Assembly (NCBI GenBank): GCA_023266955.1
Contig: JAHFOH010000085.1
Location: 1-6,184 of the forward strand
Source: Nitrososphaerota archaeon
GTDB taxonomy: Archaea > Thermoproteota > Nitrososphaeria > Nitrososphaerales > JAHFOH01
DNA: 6,184 bases
Reading direction: 5' to 3'
Below are positions 5,043 through 6,184 of the stretch, in pieces; the first letter of the stretch is position 1; every line of letters begins with the position of its first letter. The position numbers and the translations under genes are program-made. The notes under the pieces were generated by a model. That model was not told the DNA's origin. It ran no database searches and worked only from the letters and a program-made list of their open reading frames with translations.

Positions 5043-6184
5043 TCATTCGCCCCCAGAGGATGTGATCTTTTCTCCGAACAGTCCCATTTGTTCCCTTACC
5101 TTTTGGTGCACGATGTCAGGGTTGTTATGGTACGCTTCGAAGACTTTGGCTAGATCTGTATAGTTCCTAACGCCTTTGTATTGGAGCCATTCCAGGATGT
5201 CGATGCGTCTGCCGACCTCTGATAGTATTTCCTCGACTCCCACCCCTAGGTCCTTCGCTAACCGACGAAGCTTGACACTGTCTCTGAGGTTACTAGCTTC
5301 GTGGGAGTCATGGCTGGGGTTATATTGGAATGTGCGAAGATATTTGTTGAACTCTACTACTTCGTTAACTTCTATTACTCTCCGCACGACTCTTGCGATT
5401 TCTCCACTCGGTGATGGGAGAGCTACCCTACGTACGGTAAAGACTAAATCAAGAAACGGAATATAGGCGGGGGCGACATCCATGGGTTTTGATACCAATC
5501 TCTGTATGGCTGACTGGATGTCGTCTGCATGCAGTGAACATAGGCCGCCGTGACCGGTGCTGATCGCCTGAAACAAGGCATAAGCTTCCTCCCCTCGCAC
5601 CTCTCCGACGACCAAGACATCGGGTCGCATTCTCATGGCAGCCTTTACCAGATGGAACAGGGACACTTCGCCAGATGCCTCAGCACCCAATCCGTAGCTT
5701 GCTCTAGAAACTAGTGGAGTCCAGTTGCTGTGAGAGATGTTGATCTCCTGAACTTCCTCTATCGTAACGATCTTGAAGCCTGGACGACCCATGGAGAGAA
5801 GCGCGTTGAGGAAAGTGGTCTTTCCTGATGCTGTAGCTCCAACCACGATACCGGTAGCTCTATTCTCCATCATAAGCCAAGCATAAGCTGCGATCTTGTG
5901 ATCTAAAGTACCGAAATTGAGAAGGTCGATGACTGTGATTGGATCCTCACGAAACTTCCTTATCGTTAGGGTGCTTCCGTGGGGCGATACCTCTCTACGG
6001 AAGGTTGCTGATAGTCTGTGCTTGCCTGGTAGGGTTGCGTCAACAACGGGGAAGGCGGCTGATACGTGCTTTCCTGACATATGAACGAGTCTTATGATTG
6101 CGTTATCCAGATCCTCATCTTTTTGGAAGCTCAGGTTTGCCTCCATGCTTTCGTATTTCCGATGCCAGATGAAGACTGGTACTC
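5043..6184 (-). CDS. Type II/IV secretion system ATPase, FlaI/GspE/TadA family (5' end cut by window edge)
   Basis: This hexameric cytoplasmic ATPase powers assembly of a type IV pilus-like filament. The visible part, 379 codons, is the C-terminal end of the N-terminal domain and the whole ATPase core. Numbered from the internal Met at 6146: the arginine-bearing STLTIRKF is at 58-65, Walker A GATASGKT at 103-110, the Asp box IVTIEEVQEI at 126-135, Walker B VLVVGEVRG at 177-185 with catalytic Glu182, and the His box GHGGLCSLHADD at 198-209. All key residues are intact. A C-terminal helical region (about 285-360, ending in a VFEAYHNNPD stretch) is like that of archaeal members. The Met at 6146 is not the start: the frame stays open upstream to the edge and encodes VPVFIWHRKYES, matching the conserved strand and HRKY turn before the core in this family, so the real start lies outside. 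It is directly coupled to the platform gene. Confidence 0.92.
   Translation of the reverse strand, partial: VPVFIWHRKYESMEANLSFQKDEDLDNAIIRLVHMSGKHVSAAFPVVDATLPGKHRLSATFRREVSPHGSTLTIRKFREDPITVIDLLNFGTLDHKIAAYAWLMMENRATGIVVGATASGKTTFLNALLSMGRPGFKIVTIEEVQEINISHSNWTPLVSRASYGLGAEASGEVSLFHLVKAAMRMRPDVLVVGEVRGEEAYALFQAISTGHGGLCSLHADDIQSAIQRLVSKPMDVAPAYIPFLDLVFTVRRVALPSPSGEIARVVRRVIEVNEVVEFNKYLRTFQYNPSHDSHEASNLRDSVKLRRLAKDLGVGVEEILSEVGRRIDILEWLQYKGVRNYTDLAKVFEAYHNNPDIVHQKVREQMGLFGEKITSSGGE

Noticed and set aside
3613..5466. Plus-strand open frames at 3613-3867, 4420-4671, 4834-5163 and 5176-5466
   Set aside because: They are antisense shadows of the platform and ATPase genes with arginine- and serine-rich, domain-free translations.
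5043..6146. Taking the Met at 6146 as the true start of the secretion ATPase
   Set aside because: The frame remains open to the window edge and the 12 upstream codons encode VPVFIWHRKYES, which fits the conserved segment before the ATPase core. No ribosome binding site precedes the ATG. The gene is therefore treated as partial.

Overview
The window looks archaeal, probably from the Thermoproteota side (a Bathyarchaeia- or Caldarchaeales-like lineage is a guess). The main evidence is a FlaI/GspE-type secretion ATPase followed directly by a fused two-domain FlaJ/TadC-type membrane platform protein. The FlaJ protein carries both T2SS-F domains in one chain, as archaea do and bacterial Tad systems (separate TadB and TadC) do not. 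A TATA-type promoter with almost no leader in front of the small regulator gene, and a GGTGA ribosome binding site in front of the surface protein, fit this. No rRNA, tRNA, CRISPR array or insertion sequence is visible.

Layout. Positions 1-493 hold no convincing gene; there are three short perfect palindromes, a strong TATA box near 452-459 and one weak candidate for a tiny membrane protein on the minus strand. A short AbrB/MazE-type DNA-binding protein follows at 494-721 on the plus strand. A 53-base AT-rich gap with a weak hairpin separates it from three convergent minus-strand genes. Read in their own direction from the right edge, these are a secretion ATPase (5' end cut by the window edge), the FlaJ/TadC platform protein, and an 807-residue secreted, membrane-anchored protein made of six related Ig-like (invasin-type) repeats plus a seventh, different domain.

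How the parts fit. ATPase and platform protein are joined TGA-ATG with no spacer and are the motor and membrane base of a type IV pilus-like (archaellum/Tad/type II secretion family) machine. The Ig-repeat protein begins 125 bases after the platform gene, on the same strand and with its own good ribosome binding site. It has a Sec signal peptide, an extracellular rod, a C-terminal membrane helix and a short acidic cytoplasmic tail. The reasonable inference is a surface adhesin or scaffold serving the same pilus or secretion machine. No pilin, prepilin peptidase or FlaH-like gene is present, so the filament or cargo cannot be named from this window.

The points most worth a second look are the pairing of the Ig-repeat protein with the pilus motor, a 12-base perfect palindrome exactly where the AbrB-type gene's transcript should start (candidate self-regulation), and a possible 25-codon leader ORF whose stop codon lies inside the ribosome binding site of the Ig-repeat gene.
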